From positions 1 through 64,000 of the forward strand of contig NZ_FMCW01000016.1 of assembly GCF_900091595.1 (NCBI RefSeq): a stretch of DNA of 64,000 nucleotides, given 5' to 3'. Of this stretch, positions 25,496 to 32,875 are shown piece after piece. The notes below the pieces were generated by a model, which saw only the letters and a program-made list of their open reading frames with translations, was not told the DNA's origin and did not search any database. The DNA is from Micromonospora haikouensis. Its GTDB lineage: Bacteria; Actinomycetota; Actinomycetes; Mycobacteriales; Micromonosporaceae. Both the position numbers and the translations under genes were made by a program. Each line of letters opens with the position of its first letter. The stretch's first letter is position 1.

Positions 25496-26042
25496 CGTCA
25501 CCCTGGAGCCGGATGTCGAAGCGCACCCCGTCGGCGGATTCCCGGCCGACGAGGGTGCCCCGCCGGTCGGCGTCGACACCGCGCAGGACGGGGTCGGCGG
25601 CGTTGGCCGCCGGCTCGTCGGGGAAGTAGAGCCGGGTCACGACCCGGTGCAGCAGCCCGCGCCCGAACACCGAGAGGTTCAGGTGCGGCGCCTCGGTCCC
25701 GCCGTCCGGTGCCGGCAGGGCCCCGGGCCGCACGGTCAGCAGCGCGTACCACCCCTGGTCGTCGGTCTCGCTGCGCCCGAACCCCCGGAAGCCGGCCACC
25801 GACGACGCCCGCGCGCCGCGCGGGTCGTCGGGGTGGTCGAACCGGCCGTCCGGGTCGGCCTGCCAGCTCTCGACCAGGGCGTCCACGACCGGCGCTCCCG
25901 CGCCGTCGGTGATCCGGCCGCGCACCCAGAAGGAGCCCGGGGTGCCGGGCGGGACCACGTGCGGGCCGTCGGGCCAGCGCAGGCCGATGCTCAGGTACGG
26001 CCCGACGGTCTGGGCCGGGGTCACGCCGTGGCGCTCACTCAT
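25470..26042 (-). CDS. pcaG: Protocatechuate 3,4-dioxygenase, alpha subunit
   Basis: A 190-residue subunit with TPAQTVGPYLSIGLRW at the N-terminus, ALVESWQADPDGRFDHP and APHLNLSVFGRGLLHRVVTRLYFPDE. The alpha subunit lacks the iron ligands, which sit in PcaH, as expected for this family. It overlaps the pcaH stop by 8 bp. Confidence 0.93.
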   Translation of the reverse strand: MSERHGVTPAQTVGPYLSIGLRWPDGPHVVPPGTPGSFWVRGRITDGAGAPVVDALVESWQADPDGRFDHPDDPRGARASSVAGFRGFGRSETDDQGWYALLTVRPGALPAPDGGTEAPHLNLSVFGRGLLHRVVTRLYFPDEPAANAADPVLRGVDADRRGTLVGRESADGVRFDIRLQGDDETVFFAV

Positions 26043-26766
26043 CGTCGTCCTCGTCCTCGAAGGGCGTGCTCTCCCGGCCCCGCAGCACGATGTCGAACTC
26101 GTACGCCAGGGCCCACTCGGGGCGGGTCGTCGCGTGGTCGTAGCGGGCGACCAGCCGCTGGCGCGCCGCCGGGTCGGGGATCGAGTTGAGCACCGGGTCC
26201 TGGAAGAAGAGCGGGTCGCCGGGGAAGTACATCTGCGTCACCAGGCGCTGGGTGAACGCCCGGCCGAACAGCGAGAAGTGGATGTGCGCGGGCCGCCACG
26301 CGTTGTCGTGGTTGCGCCAGGGGTACGCGCCCGGCTGCACCGTGACGAACCGGTAGCGCCCCCGCTCGTCGGTGCAAACCCGGCCCACGCCGTCGAAGTG
26401 GGGGTCCAGCGGCGCAGCCCAGTTGTCCACCGCGTGCCGGTAGCGGCCGGCGGCGTTGGCCTGCCAGATCTCCACCAGGGTGTGCGGCACGGGTCGCCCG
26501 TCGCCGTCGTGGACCCGGCCGTGCACGATGATCCGCTGGCCGAGCGGCTCGCCGTCGTGCTGCCGGGTCAGGTCGTGGTCGAGCGGGCCGAGCCGGCCCT
26601 CGCCGAGCAGCGGCCCGGTGACCTCCGTGAGCCGCTGCGGCAGGTACACCAGCGGTCGGCTCGGCGCGCGGAGCACCGTCGACCGGTAGCCCGGGCTGAG
26701 CAGGGGCGGGTGGGCGTCGACGTCGTCACGCCGGTAGTTCGGCAGCGTGCTGACGGGGTGGTCCAT
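26035..26766 (-). CDS. pcaH: Protocatechuate 3,4-dioxygenase, beta (iron) subunit
   Basis: A 243-residue catalytic subunit performing intradiol ring cleavage of protocatechuate. The iron ligands are visible: Tyr in NAAGRYRH, Tyr in PGAYPWRNH, and two His in WRPAHIHFSLFG. ATG 26766 is chosen because homologues start close to YRRDDVDAHPP; the frame is open upstream but that part is not conserved. It is the first gene of the leftward pca operon. Its start lies only 20 bp from the nearer half of a GntR-type operator pair shared with the divergent ggt gene. Confidence 0.94.
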   Translation of the reverse strand: MDHPVSTLPNYRRDDVDAHPPLLSPGYRSTVLRAPSRPLVYLPQRLTEVTGPLLGEGRLGPLDHDLTRQHDGEPLGQRIIVHGRVHDGDGRPVPHTLVEIWQANAAGRYRHAVDNWAAPLDPHFDGVGRVCTDERGRYRFVTVQPGAYPWRNHDNAWRPAHIHFSLFGRAFTQRLVTQMYFPGDPLFFQDPVLNSIPDPAARQRLVARYDHATTRPEWALAYEFDIVLRGRESTPFEDEDDDE

Positions 26767-26785
26767 GGGGCGACTCCCTCGCGGG

Positions 26786-26817
26786 TTGGATCCACGCATG
26801 CTACTTTTGGATCCCTT
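26786..26817. promoter_or_regulatory. 21-bp-spaced operator pair a (pcaH / ggt divergent promoter)
   Basis: TTGGATCCACG (26786-26796) and TTGGATCCCTT (26807-26817) have GGATCC centres 21 bp apart. The pair belongs to a set of nine with identical spacing (see findings). It lies in the divergent promoter of the pca operon and the first island operon. The island GntR/FCD protein is the candidate ligand. Confidence 0.75.
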
Positions 26818-26838
26818 GATTGGAAAGTGGGGGCCCGC

Positions 26839-26907
26839 GTGAGCAGACTCGACGACGTACCGCACGACGCTGCCACCGTCGCCGCGCGACGCAGGTCGGG
26901 GTCATGA
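26839..26907 (+). CDS. 22-residue upstream ORF coupled to ggt
   Basis: GTG 26839 follows GGGGG by 5 bp and opens a 22-codon frame (MSRLDDVPH...) whose TGA overlaps the ATG of the gamma-glutamyltransferase gene (ATGA). The run GGGGGCCCG just after the operator also precedes the GTG of the reductase at 49095, so this GTG may be the real first start of the transcript. It could be a leader peptide for coupling, or an accidental short frame. No function is assigned. Confidence 0.35.
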   Translation: MSRLDDVPHDAATVAARRRSGS

Positions 26908-28439
26908 CCGTCGCCCTCGCCGCCCCGCACCACGAGGCCGTCCGCGCCAGCGAGCGCGCCGTCGCCGCCGGCGGCAACGCCCTCGACGCGGCCCTCGCCG
27001 CCGCCTGCGCGCTCACCGTGGTCTACCCGCACCAGTGCGCCCTCGGCGGCGACCTCATCGCGGTGGTCCGCTCGCCCGAGGGGGAGACGACGGCGGTGGT
27101 GGCGGCGGGCACCGCGCCGCGCGGGATCGACCGGCCGGCGGCGGGGTGGCGGACCATGCCGGGGCAGGGCGCGCACTCCGTCACCGTCCCCGGCGTCGTC
27201 GCGGGCTGGCGGGAGCTGGCCCGGCTCGGCGCGCTGCTCCCGCTCGCCACGCCGCTGCGGGAGGCGGCGGCCGTCGCCGAGGCCGGCACCCGGGTCAGCG
27301 CGGGGCTCGAACGCGCCCTCGACAGCCGCCGCGACACCGTGCTGGCCGACCCGGGGCTGAGGTCGGTGTTCGCGCCCGACGGGCGTCCGCTGCGGCAGGG
27401 GGCGACGCTGCGCCAGCCGGCGCTCGCGGCCACGCTGCGCCGGCTCGCCGCCGACCCGCGTGACCTGTACGAGGGGGAGACGGCGCGGGCCATCGTACGG
27501 CTGCTGGGATCCCTGGGCGGTGCCCATACGCTCGCCGACTTCGCCGGCTACCGGCCGCAGACGGGGCCGGCGGTGACCCGGGAGATCGCGGGCCGCACCT
27601 GGTCGGTCGCGCCGCCCCCGTCCGTCGGGGCGGTCCTGCTCGGTGTCGCGGGCGCGGTGGCCGACGGCGACGGCGAACCCGACCCGGCGCGCCTGCTCGA
27701 CGCCAGCCTGGCCGGGGTCGCCGCCCGGGCCGGGTTCCTCGGCGACCCCCGCACGGGCGGGGCCGACCTGGCGGCCCTGCTGCGGCTCGACGCCCCTGCG
27801 GCCGCCGCCGGCCCGGCCGAGCCGCCCGCCCGCGGTGACACGGTCGCGGTGGTGGCCAGCGACGACCTCGGCTGGAGCGTCTCGCTCGTGCAGAGCGTCT
27901 ACCAGACCTTCGGCGCGGGCCTGCTCGAACCGGAGACCGGCGTCGTGCTGCACAACCGGGGCGCGGCGTTCAGCCTCGACCCCGCGTCACCGGCGCGGCT
28001 CGTGCCCGGGGCCCGGCCCCCGCACACGCTCTGCCCGGTCATCGTCCACTCCGCCGAGGCCACGGTCGTCGCGGGCTGCCAGGGCGGCCGCGCCCAGCCG
28101 TGGATCCTGGCCCAGCTGGTCCCCGCGACGACGGACCTGGCCCGCCCGCTCGACGAGGTGCTGGCCCGGCCGCGCTGGGTGGTCGGCGACGTCGACCTGG
28201 GCCACGCCGACCTGACCCTGGTGGCCGAGCCGGGCGTGGACGACCGGGCGGTCGACGCGGCGCGGGCCGCCGGCCTGCCCGTCGCCTGGTTCCCGGGCCG
28301 GGCCGACGCCGCCGGCCACGTCCAGGTCGTGCGCAGGCGCGCCGGGCGCGACGGCGCGGCGTTGCAGGCCGCCAGCGACCCCCGCGCCGACGGCGCGGCC
28401 GTGGTGGTCCGGGCCCCGGGCCCCCACCACCGAGCCTGA
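26904..28439 (+). CDS. Gamma-glutamyltransferase-family protein (short form)
   Basis: A 511-residue Ntn-hydrolase, shorter than the ~580 of E. coli GGT, with no signal peptide, so probably cytoplasmic. HHEAVRASERAVAAGGNALDAALAAACALTVVYPHQCALGGD is the GGT N-terminal signature. The self-cleavage nucleophile would be Thr313 in RGDTVAVVASD. The usual GSPGG oxyanion segment is replaced by GCQGGRAQPW, so substrate or activity may differ. It may remove the glutamyl group that the GS-like ligase adds. First large gene of an operon with the phosphotriesterase-like gene. Confidence 0.8.
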   Translation: MTVALAAPHHEAVRASERAVAAGGNALDAALAAACALTVVYPHQCALGGDLIAVVRSPEGETTAVVAAGTAPRGIDRPAAGWRTMPGQGAHSVTVPGVVAGWRELARLGALLPLATPLREAAAVAEAGTRVSAGLERALDSRRDTVLADPGLRSVFAPDGRPLRQGATLRQPALAATLRRLAADPRDLYEGETARAIVRLLGSLGGAHTLADFAGYRPQTGPAVTREIAGRTWSVAPPPSVGAVLLGVAGAVADGDGEPDPARLLDASLAGVAARAGFLGDPRTGGADLAALLRLDAPAAAAGPAEPPARGDTVAVVASDDLGWSVSLVQSVYQTFGAGLLEPETGVVLHNRGAAFSLDPASPARLVPGARPPHTLCPVIVHSAEATVVAGCQGGRAQPWILAQLVPATTDLARPLDEVLARPRWVVGDVDLGHADLTLVAEPGVDDRAVDAARAAGLPVAWFPGRADAAGHVQVVRRRAGRDGAALQAASDPRADGAAVVVRAPGPHHRA

Positions 28440-28462
28440 GCCCTGCCCGAGTCCGGGTCGCA

Positions 28463-28501
28463 GTCCGAGCCACCGTCTGGCTCGTGGTCCGAGCCACCGT
28501 C
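28463..28501. repeat. Direct repeat GTCCGAGCCACCGTC x2 with hairpin
   Basis: The 15-mer occurs at 28463-28477 and 28487-28501, a 24-bp period. The first copy with its flank forms GAGCCA-N5-TGGCTC (28467-28483). It fills the 85-bp leader between ggt and the next gene. It may set mRNA stability or partial termination. Confidence 0.45.
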
Positions 28502-28524
28502 CGAGTCCGACCAGAAGGAGCACC

Positions 28525-29544
28525 ATGCCGATCCACACCGTCCTCGGGCCGATCGCGCCGGAGCAGCTCGGGCCGACGTCCATGCACGAGCACCTGCTGA
28601 GCGATCTGCGCATCTGGTCGAAGCCGCCCCGGGAGCTGCCGCCCGTGGGCGTGCCGATGGGCCCGCAGCTCGCGTCGTACCTGCGATGGAACGCGCTGTC
28701 GCTGGAGGAGAACCTGATCCTGCACGACCCCGACGTCGCCGCCGAGGAGCTCGCCCACGTGCGGGCGGCCGGCGGGTCAGCCGTCGTGGAGCTCACCCTG
28801 GAGGGGATGGGCCGGCGCGTCGGGGACCTGCCGGAGATCGCGCGCCGCGCCGGGGTGCACGTCTGCGTCGGCTCGGGCTTCTACGTGGAGGAGACGATGC
28901 CGGCGCACGTGCGGGCGGCGGGCGTCGACGAGCTCACCGAGCTGCTCGTGGCGCAGCTGACCGACGGCATCGGCGACACCGGCATCAGGCCCGCCCTGCT
29001 CGGCGAGATCGGCACGAGCTGGCCGATCACCGACGCCGAGTGGCGGATGGTGCGCGCCGCCGGCCGGGCCGGCGCCCGCACCGGCGCGGCCGTCTACATG
29101 CACCTGTCCTTCCGGGGCGCGGGCGGCGTACCGGTGCTGGCGGCGCTGCTGGAGGAGGGGATGCCGGCGGACCGCGTGGTCATCGGCCACCTCGACGAGC
29201 GGTGGGACCGCGGCTACCACCGCGAGATCGCCCAGGCGGGCGCCGTGCTCGCCTACGACACGTTCGGCTCGGACTTCTACTACGGCACGCCGGCCCTGCG
29301 CAATCCCACCGACGCGGAGCGGCTCGACATGGTCGGGTGGCTGTTGAGCGAGGGGTTCGGCGGGCAGCTCGTGGTCGGCGCGGACGTCTGGACGCAGGCG
29401 AACCTCCGCCGCAACGGCGGCAACGGCTACGACCATCTCTTCCGCCGGATCGGCCCGGCGATCGCCGACCTCGCCGGGGGCGACCCCACCGTCGTCGACA
29501 CGATCCTCGTCGGCAACCCCCGCCGCCTGCTCGACCGCCCCTGA
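28525..29544 (+). CDS. Phosphotriesterase-family metal hydrolase (paralogue 1)
   Basis: A 339-residue TIM-barrel hydrolase. All six metal-ligand positions of the PTE/PHP family look intact: His-x-His in SMHEHLL, Glu in LGEIGTSWP (the bridging position), His in VYMHLSFRG, His in IGHLDERWD and Asp in VVGADVWTQ. The family includes lactonases, amidases and phosphotriesterases. The natural substrate here is unknown. AAGGAG precedes the ATG. Two further paralogues lie at 39.0 and 46.0 kb in the same regulon, which suggests several related hydrolysis steps. Confidence 0.85.
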   Translation: MPIHTVLGPIAPEQLGPTSMHEHLLSDLRIWSKPPRELPPVGVPMGPQLASYLRWNALSLEENLILHDPDVAAEELAHVRAAGGSAVVELTLEGMGRRVGDLPEIARRAGVHVCVGSGFYVEETMPAHVRAAGVDELTELLVAQLTDGIGDTGIRPALLGEIGTSWPITDAEWRMVRAAGRAGARTGAAVYMHLSFRGAGGVPVLAALLEEGMPADRVVIGHLDERWDRGYHREIAQAGAVLAYDTFGSDFYYGTPALRNPTDAERLDMVGWLLSEGFGGQLVVGADVWTQANLRRNGGNGYDHLFRRIGPAIADLAGGDPTVVDTILVGNPRRLLDRP

Positions 29545-29574
29545 CCACTGCCGGGCGGGGCCCGGGCCGCGTCG

Positions 29575-30831
29575 TCAGCCGGCGGCCGGCCCGGGCACCC
29601 CGTCGGCCGGGTCGGGTGCCGCGCCGGGCCGGCCAGGTGCCGCGCCGGGCCGGTCGGGCGGGGTTTCGCGGGCGAAGGCCGCGACGACGACCAGCGCCGC
29701 CACCTGCAGCGCCGCGACGAGGAGGAACGCCCAGCCCGTCGAGGCGGCGGCGATGACGAGCCCGCCGACGAGCGCGCCGCTGGCGTTGCCGAGGCCGGTG
29801 AAGCTGGAGAACAGGCCGAGGCCGAGGGCCTGGTTCGCGCCGTCCAGGCCCCGGGCGGCGAGCATCGTCAGCGACGGGTACAGCGGCGAGAATCCGATGC
29901 CGATCAGGACCTGGGCCGCCGCGGCCACCCAGAAGTTCGGCGCCAGGCCCATGGTGACCAGGCCGGCCGCGAGCGCGCACAGCGAGACCGCGGTCGCGCG
30001 GACCGGGCCGATCCGGTCCGGCAGGCCCGCCAGGGCGATCCGCGCCCCGATCACGCTGATCGAGAAGACCGCGAACACGGAGGCCGCGCCCGTGACGCCG
30101 CCGGCCCGCACGCCCCGGGCCTGGAGGTGGACGAGGAGGAAGCCGAGCATCAGCCCCTCGCCGCACCAGGCCGCGGCGGCGACGACGCCCGGCACCCAGA
30201 CCGCGCGGAAGGAGCCCCGGACCGCGCCCGCGCCCCGGCTGTGGGGGGCCGCCGGTGGCCGCGCCGGCCGGGGCAGCCAGGCGACGAGTACGACGGTGGC
30301 CACCTCCAGGACGGCGCACAGCGCGAACACGCCGGCGGGCCCGACCGCCTGGTTCACGGCCACGCCGACCTGCGGGCCGACGGCGAGCCCGAGCCACACG
30401 CTCAGCCCGAAGACGCTCAACGCCCGGCCGCGTTGCCCGGTGGGCGCCAGCGCGACCAGCCAGGCCATGACGAGCGTCATCGCGGCGGCGTTGCCGAGGC
30501 CGAACAGCAGCCGGGCCGGGCCGGCGCCCCACAGGGAGGGCACCGCCGCCAGCAGGAGCATCCCGAGTGCCGCCGTGCCGCCGCCGGCCAACGCCACCGT
30601 CCGGTAGCCGCGTCGGTCGCCGAGCATCCCGGCCACGGGCATGGCGGCCATCGAGGCGACCGCGCTGAGCGAGATGAGCACGCCGGACAGGGACGCGTCG
30701 CCGCCGAGCACGCGTTCGACGTAGCCGGGGATGATCGGGGTGCTGGCGGAGTTGGTCATCGCGCCCAGGGTCGAGGCGGCGAAGAGGAGCCAGAAGGGTA
30801 CGGTCCGGGTGACGTCGCGGGGCGACGTCAT
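29575..30831 (-). CDS. MFS transporter
   Basis: A 418-residue membrane protein with about 12 hydrophobic segments and the MFS loop GMLGDRRGYRTVALAGG between helices 2 and 3. Starts at ATG 30831, which overlaps the stop of the RidA-like gene. It probably imports the island substrate or exports a product; direction cannot be read. The C-terminus is a low-complexity GAAPGRPGAAP tail. Operon with ridA-like paralogue 1, under operator pair b. Confidence 0.88.
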   Translation of the reverse strand: MTSPRDVTRTVPFWLLFAASTLGAMTNSASTPIIPGYVERVLGGDASLSGVLISLSAVASMAAMPVAGMLGDRRGYRTVALAGGGTAALGMLLLAAVPSLWGAGPARLLFGLGNAAAMTLVMAWLVALAPTGQRGRALSVFGLSVWLGLAVGPQVGVAVNQAVGPAGVFALCAVLEVATVVLVAWLPRPARPPAAPHSRGAGAVRGSFRAVWVPGVVAAAAWCGEGLMLGFLLVHLQARGVRAGGVTGAASVFAVFSISVIGARIALAGLPDRIGPVRATAVSLCALAAGLVTMGLAPNFWVAAAAQVLIGIGFSPLYPSLTMLAARGLDGANQALGLGLFSSFTGLGNASGALVGGLVIAAASTGWAFLLVAALQVAALVVVAAFARETPPDRPGAAPGRPGAAPDPADGVPGPAAG

Positions 30832-31328
30832 GACGCCGTCGGTTCCGGCGCGCACTCCAGGCTGAGCCACAGCTCGAAGCAGTTGCGCCGGGACAGCGCG
30901 GTCGCGCCGATCGACGCCCGCCCCACGCTGCCGACCTCGTCGCCGAACACCTCGACGAAGAGGTCGGTCGCGCCGTTGGAGACCTCGTGCAGCGGCTCGA
31001 ACCCGGGTGGGCAGGCCACGAAGCACAGGGCGCGGGACAGGCTCACCACGTTGTCGAGCGAGCCGAGCGCGAGCCGGATCATCCCGAGCGTGTGGACCGC
31101 GGTCAGCCGGGCCGCCTGGTAGCCCTGCGCGACCGTGACGTCGACCCCGACCACCCCGGGGTGCAGCCGTTCCCCGGCCCGGTTCTCGGGCGTGAGCCCG
31201 CTGAGTTCGAGCAGGTCGCCGATGCGGTGGAACGGCTTCAGCCGGCCGTAGCGCCGACCGTACGGTGGGTCGGCGTAGTCGGGGATCTCCAAGCCGAGGT
31301 CCCGGACTCTCTGTTCCGCACTGGCCAC
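30828..31328 (-). CDS. RidA/YjgF-family protein, paralogue 1 (catalytic Arg kept)
   Basis: A 166-residue protein with RVRDLGLEIPDYADPPYG, ELSGLTPENR and DLFVEVFGDEVGSVGRASIG. Rid proteins hydrolyse reactive enamine/imine intermediates made by amine oxidases or PLP enzymes. By alignment with RidA, Arg137 in VGRASIG falls at the conserved substrate-binding arginine. GTG start after GGGAGAA. The divergent gene at 31393 is a close paralogue. In an island with amine oxidase, flavin oxidase and aminotransferase, imine clean-up is a sensible role. Confidence 0.85.
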   Translation of the reverse strand: MASAEQRVRDLGLEIPDYADPPYGRRYGRLKPFHRIGDLLELSGLTPENRAGERLHPGVVGVDVTVAQGYQAARLTAVHTLGMIRLALGSLDNVVSLSRALCFVACPPGFEPLHEVSNGATDLFVEVFGDEVGSVGRASIGATALSRRNCFELWLSLECAPEPTAS

Positions 31329-31341
31329 AGATTCTCCCGCT

Positions 31342-31373
31342 TTGTATCCGAAGATGGTTAGAGTGGATCCACT
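31342..31373. promoter_or_regulatory. 21-bp-spaced operator pair b (ridA1 / ridA2 divergent promoter)
   Basis: TTGTATCCGAA (31342-31352) and GTGGATCCACT (31363-31373); the second is a perfect palindrome (AGTGGATCCACT). Centres are 21 bp apart. It lies midway between the two divergent RidA genes and can serve both. Confidence 0.75.
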
Positions 31374-31392
31374 TTAACCGGAGGAGGCTGGC

Positions 31393-31896
31393 ATGACGAC
31401 CCCGACCCCTGAGCAGCGCGTGGCCGAGCTGGGCCTGGTGATCCCCGACTACGCCGACCCGCCCTACGGTGAGCGGTACGGCGCGATGAAGCCGTTCCAC
31501 CGGTCGGGGCGCATCCTCACGCTCGGCGGCATGACCCCGGAGGACCGGCAGGGCAACAAGGTGTTCCCGGGCCGGGTCGGCGCGACCGTCACGCCGGAGC
31601 AGGGCTACGAGGCGGCCCGCTACACCGCCGTCAACGTGCTCGGGCTGATCCGCTTCGCGGTCGGCTCCCTCGACGAGGTCACCTCCTTCGTGCGTACCCT
31701 CTGCCTGGTCGTGACGACCCCGGAGTTCAGCGACGTCAACCTGGTCGCCAACGGCGCGGGCGACCTCTTCGTGGAGGTCTTCGGCGACCGGGTCGGGCGG
31801 GCCACCTCGGCGAGCATGGGTGTGCTGAGCCTGTCGGGCGGCAACGTCTTCGAGATCCTCACCGTCGTCGAGACCCGCCGCGCGGCCGACTCCTGA
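31393..31896 (+). CDS. RidA/YjgF-family protein, paralogue 2 (Arg replaced by Ser)
   Basis: A 167-residue paralogue of the divergent RidA protein, starting at ATG 31393 after GGAGGAGG. They share PEQRV-ELGL-IPDYADPPYG, LGMIR/LGLIR and DLFVEVFGD. At the position of Arg137 of paralogue 1 it has Ser139 (GRATSASMGVLSL), so it probably lacks canonical enamine/imine deaminase activity. Some Rid subgroups naturally lack this Arg and have unknown roles. Monocistronic, ended by a strong hairpin. Confidence 0.83.
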   Translation: MTTPTPEQRVAELGLVIPDYADPPYGERYGAMKPFHRSGRILTLGGMTPEDRQGNKVFPGRVGATVTPEQGYEAARYTAVNVLGLIRFAVGSLDEVTSFVRTLCLVVTTPEFSDVNLVANGAGDLFVEVFGDRVGRATSASMGVLSLSGGNVFEILTVVETRRAADS

Positions 31897-31914
31897 CCCG
31901 CCCTCCGGGTGGGG

Positions 31915-31951
31915 CGCGCGGCCGGCGGCGGTCGTCCGCCCCGGCCGCGCG
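31915..31951. terminator. Strong hairpin between convergent ridA2 and TauE/SafE genes
   Basis: CGCGCGGCCGG (31915-31925) pairs with CCGGCCGCGCG (31941-31951), and GGCGG/CCGCC extends the stem inward. It lies between convergent stops at 31896 and 31955 and probably ends both transcripts. Confidence 0.65.
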
Positions 31952-31954
31952 GGG

Positions 31955-32725
31955 TCAGAACGCCCGGACCAGCAGCACGCCGCCGACGACCGCGCCGAAG
32001 GCGATGATGATCGCGCGCAGCAGTCCGGGCGGCAGCCGTCGGGCGAGCCGGGCGCCGAGGAAGCCGCCGAGCATGGTCGCCGGCACCAGCACCCCGGTGG
32101 CGGCCCAGTTGACCGGCCCGAACACGCCGTAGACCAGGATGGTCACCACGCCCACCGTCGCCGACAGGACGTTCTTCAGCGCGCTGACCCGGCGCAGCGA
32201 TTCGTCGAGGACGAGCGCCAGGCCGGCGATGAGCAGCAGGCCGAGTGCTGCGTTGAAGTAGCCGCCGTACAGCCCGCAGCCGAAGACGGCCAGGTGCAGG
32301 GCCGCGCCGGCCCGGCGGGGGGAGTGGGCCCGGGGCTGCCCGGCGATCGCGCGCAGCCGGGTCTGGAACGCCAGCAGCGCGGTCGCGCCGAGCACCAGGA
32401 ACGGCACCACGACGTCGAACACCGCGCGGGGCGTGACCAGCAGCAGCACGCTGCCGCAGAGCGCGCCGACGATCGCCGTCGGCACCGCGCGGCGGATCCG
32501 CTGGGCCTGCCCGGCCAGGTCGGCGCGGCTGCCGAGGACGCTGGCGCCGTAGCCGGGCGCGACGGACAGGGCGTTGGTCACGTTCGCCGACACCGGCGGC
32601 AGGCCGATGCCCAGCAGTGCGGGGAAGGTGATCAGCGACCCGCCACCGGCGACGGCGTTGACGATCCCGCCGGCCAGGCCGGCGAGCAGCAGGAGGGCGG
32701 CCTGGGACGGGGTCACGATTGGCAC
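31955..32725 (-). CDS. TauE/SafE-family permease
   Basis: A ~256-residue membrane protein with eight hydrophobic segments. AGLAGGIVNAVAGGGSLITFPALLGIGLPPVSANVTNA and GLYGGYFNAALGLLLIAGL are the two TauE/SafE family repeats. Members move sulfite, sulfonates or other small anions, but most are uncharacterised. The start is uncertain: GTG 32725 is given, GTG 32716 is possible, and an ATG further out would place the coding start inside operator pair c. Divergent from ggt paralogue 2. Confidence 0.82.
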   Translation of the reverse strand: MPIVTPSQAALLLLAGLAGGIVNAVAGGGSLITFPALLGIGLPPVSANVTNALSVAPGYGASVLGSRADLAGQAQRIRRAVPTAIVGALCGSVLLLVTPRAVFDVVVPFLVLGATALLAFQTRLRAIAGQPRAHSPRRAGAALHLAVFGCGLYGGYFNAALGLLLIAGLALVLDESLRRVSALKNVLSATVGVVTILVYGVFGPVNWAATGVLVPATMLGGFLGARLARRLPPGLLRAIIIAFGAVVGGVLLVRAF

Positions 32726-32732
32726 TCGCGCA

Positions 32733-32764
32733 TTGGATCCAATGTCATGTAGCATGGATACATC
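32733..32764. promoter_or_regulatory. 21-bp-spaced operator pair c (TauE / ggt2 divergent promoter)
   Basis: TTGGATCCAAT (32733-32743), inside the perfect palindrome CATTGGATCCAATG, and ATGGATACATC (32754-32764). Centres (GGATCC and GGATAC) are 21 bp apart. This is one of the two best matches to the consensus. Confidence 0.78.
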
Positions 32765-32875
32765 ACTCGGGCACGGAAGGCCACCCCGGCTTCCGCTGCC
32801 GGTCCCGGCTCCGCCGGGGTCCCGCCGACCCGCCCTGTCCAGACGGCACAGGCGCCGCTGACGAAGAGGAGCCCG

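Noticed and set aside
27507..27516. Single GGATCC inside ggt
   Set aside because: Unpaired and intragenic; the hexamer is expected by chance in such GC-rich DNA.
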